A DNA stretch of 64,000 nt from Pithys albifrons albifrons (Eukaryota > Chordata > Aves > Passeriformes > Thamnophilidae): positions 56,970,977 to 57,034,976 of the forward strand of contig NC_092497.1 in the NCBI RefSeq assembly GCF_047495875.1. Direction: 5' to 3'. Position 1 is the first letter of the stretch, and each line of letters opens with the position of its first letter. Positions 61,969 through 64,000 of this stretch are shown here, piece by piece. The translations under genes and the position numbers were made by a program. The notes beneath the pieces were generated by a model, which did not search any database, was not told the origin of the DNA, and worked only from the letters and a program-made list of their open reading frames with translations.

Positions 61969-62820
61969 TGGTGACTGGACTTAAATCCAGCTGGTGGCTG
62001 GTCACAGGTAGGGCCAGTTATCTATGATGTATCTGAGGAGATCAAGTGCACCCTCAATCAGATGTCACATGACTCAAAATTGGGTAGGAGTGTTGATCTG
62101 CTGGAGGGCAGCAAGATTTTGTAGAGGGATCTGGACGGGCTGGATTGATGGGCTGAGGCCAATGGTCTGAGGTTCAACAAGACCAAGTGCCTGATCCTGC
62201 CCTTGGGTCACAACAACACCCTGCAACACTACAGGCTGGGGGCAGAGTGGCTGGAAAGCTGCCTAGTAGAAAAGGCCCTGGGGTTGCTGTTTGACATCAG
62301 CTGAGCATGACCCAGCATGTGTCCAGGTGGTTAAGAAGGCCAAGGGCATCCTGACTTGGATTAGCAATAGTGTGTCCAGCAGGACCAGGGCAGGGACCAT
62401 CTCCCTATACTGGGCACTGCTGAGGCCACAACTCAAATCCTCTATTCACTTTTGGGACCCTCACAACAAGGAAGATATTAACATGTTGGAGTGTGTCCAG
62501 AGAAGGGTAAAGAAGCTGAGGGAGGGTCTGGAGCACGTCTGATGAGGAACAGCCTAGGGAGCTGGGGATGTTCAGACTGGAGAAAAGAAGGCTCAGGGGC
62601 GACCTTGTTGCTCTCCACAACAACCTGAAAGAAAGTTGTAGTGAGATGGGAGTCAATGTCTTCTCAAAAATAACAAGCAATAGAACATGAGAAAAAGCTC
62701 TGAAGTTGTACCAAGGAGGTTTAGAATGGATATTAGGAAAAATTTCTTCACTATAGGGGTTGTCAAGGGTTTTAAAGCATTGGAACAGGCTGCCCAAGGA
62801 AGCGTTCAAAAGATGTGTAG
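61969..62820 (+). mobile_element. CR1 LINE RT/C-terminal segment, first part of interrupted copy
   Basis: Begins GACTGGACTTAAATCCAGCT and GTGGCTGGTCACAGG, matching the CR1 RT region. It continues through GTTGATCTGCTGGAGGGCAG, AGGTTCAACAAGACCAAGTG, AAGAAGGCCAAGGGCATCCT, GTGTGTCCAGCAGGACCAGG and CACTGCTGAGGCCACAACTC to AAAAATTTCTTCACTATAGG and GGAACAGGCTGCCCAAGGAA. The FADD-type catalytic box is decayed (62048-62070). Frames of 83 codons (62291-62542) and less are fragments of ORF2. It stops abruptly at 62820 where another CR1 tail has inserted, and resumes at about 62943. Confidence 0.93.
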
Positions 62821-62942
62821 ATCATAGAATCATAGTCTTTTATGCTGGAAAATACCTTTAAGATCATCAAGTGCAACTGTTAACCCAGCACTGAGAGTCC
62901 ACCGTAATCCATGGACTTAACACCACATCTACAAGTCTTTTA
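62821..62942 (-). mobile_element. Nested CR1 tail in inverted orientation
   Basis: Starts ATCATAGAATCATAG, the CR1 terminal repeat in reverse, continues ACCTTTAAGATCATCAAGTG and CAACTGTTAACCCAGCACTG, and ends CACCACATCTACAAGTCTTT. It is a 5'-truncated 3' end of the same or a close CR1 subfamily as the host, inserted antisense within it. The host reads ...AGATGTGTAG before and GATGTGGCACTTAGAG after, which together restore the usual CR1 tail, so this is a clean insertion with at most a few bases duplicated. Confidence 0.9.
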
Positions 62943-63055
62943 AGGATGTGGCACTTAGAGACATGGTTTAGTGCTGAACTTGGCAATGTCAGGTTTATGA
63001 TTGGATTCAATGATTCTAAAGGTCTTTCCAACCTAAATGATGTTATGGTTCTGGA
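62943..63055 (+). mobile_element. CR1 LINE 3' UTR, second part of interrupted copy
   Basis: GGATGTGGCACTTAGAGACA, TGGTTTAGTGCTGAACTTGG, TCAATGATTCTAAAGGTCTT and TCCAACCTAAATGATG complete the 3' UTR of the copy at 61969. The terminal octamers are mutated (TGTTATGGTTCTGG). Confidence 0.9.
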
Positions 63056-64000
63056 CAATGTTGTACTTTTTTTTAATGACACATTGAGTGTAACATCTCC
63101 TTGAAAGAAAAAGTTGCCATCTATGATAATTTAAGAACATGCTTCTCAAAATTTACAAGACAGAACAATGTTTAAAACCTCTGTAGTATTTTTGCAACAA
63201 GAAAGTTTCTCATTGTTTTGTCATATTTTGTTTTGAATAGTGCTGTCAAAAGTAGAACAGCTTGTCTTAACAATTATGTTTGAATAACACAAAAATCCAC
63301 TCTGCTAACAAAAGAGAGATTAGTAAGGCTGCAAGGTAATCTAAGCATTTAAAATTGCTGATGCCTTCCTACTGGCATATTGTTTTATTCTCAGTGTCTT
63401 TTCCCAAGAAAAGATCAGACTAAATTCTTATATATAATGACACACTGCTGTATGACACTAAAAAATATGTGTTTCTACAAATACTATGGTTATATCCTTC
63501 ATATTCAAAAAAGTTCAAAAGAGTTTTTACACTCTCATTTGATTACATTCAGAAACATTACCTCAAGTTAATTTCTGTTTTCCAACTACTTCAAGTTGTT
63601 TGCACAAAAAGTATTCACTCAAAATATAAAGCAACATTAGAAAATAGCTATACAGGAAACTAGTTGATAAGGCACTTACTTTATCTTAAGCAGCATCATA
63701 AACACAAAACAAAAATGGGAGTGCCAGCTGGAGGCAAACTAATCCTCTAGTGCACAGATGCATTTTTAAATTACCCATAATTTAGAAATACATAAAGAAA
63801 AGAACAGGGAAAAATCCTTATGGTAAGGAATAAGGATCTGAAAATTTTACATCATAGCAGTGAGAATAGTGATTAGAAATAAAAAATCTGAGGATTTAGG
63901 TTCTAAAATGCTACTCAGTTGTATCCTAAAATTTTGTATCAGATATTAACTTAAACTTTCTGCTAGGAGGAAAGGAAAAAGTAGGATACTGTTGTATTTT
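63056..64000. other. Unassigned AT-rich DNA
   Basis: No gene or repeat recognised. Two overlapping plus frames at 63380-63663 are chance. Confidence 0.6.

Overview
The window reads as non-coding nuclear DNA from a bird genome. It is AT-rich and CpG-poor. It contains fragments of the avian LINE CR1, several with the (ATTCTATG)-type 3' end on one strand or the other. It also contains avian endogenous-retrovirus solo LTRs, including one beginning TGTGGTGGGTTGACCC, which I associate with neoavian/passerine genomes. There are no bacterial-style operons, tRNA or rRNA genes, CRISPR arrays or intact protein-coding genes. Nearly all open frames are under 100 codons and are either chance frames in AT-rich DNA or lie inside repeats. 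The window is therefore intergenic, or lies inside a very large intron.

Layout. 1-20 kb is mostly unassigned AT-rich DNA with short A/C-only tracts, minus-strand CR1 tails at about 2.1 and 3.5 kb, an AT palindrome at 3.3 kb and a 1-kb plus-strand CR1 reverse-transcriptase remnant at 5.8-6.9 kb. 20-31 kb holds a minus CR1 tail (20.2 kb), a 678-bp ERVL-like solo LTR (21.46-22.14 kb), an internally deleted CR1 (22.7-23.2 kb), a degraded minus CR1 (25.9 kb) and a plus CR1 tail (30.8 kb). 31.6-39 kb is largely featureless. 39.2-39.9 kb has homeodomain-type motifs and could be a conserved non-coding element. 40.8-41.1 kb is a minus-strand CR1 RT fragment.

45-51.5 kb is the most element-rich part. 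Two related solo LTRs (45,381-45,959 and 50,915-51,473) share perfect TGATGCC/GGCATCA ends, and each has its own 4-bp target duplication. Between them lie a 0.47-kb (TTTC)n polypyrimidine array and a third, roughly 0.95-kb LTR of another family. 60.2-63.1 kb is a composite CR1: a 5' segment, a CpG-richer LTR-like insert, a 3' segment, and a second CR1 tail nested in inverted orientation.

No novel gene system is evident. The points most worth a second look are the dated nested insertions, the polypyrimidine array with its higher-order repeat, one possible minus-strand exon at 46.9-47.1 kb, and several AT-rich blocks with clustered developmental transcription-factor-like motifs. Repeat family names come from recalled consensus features, not from a database search.
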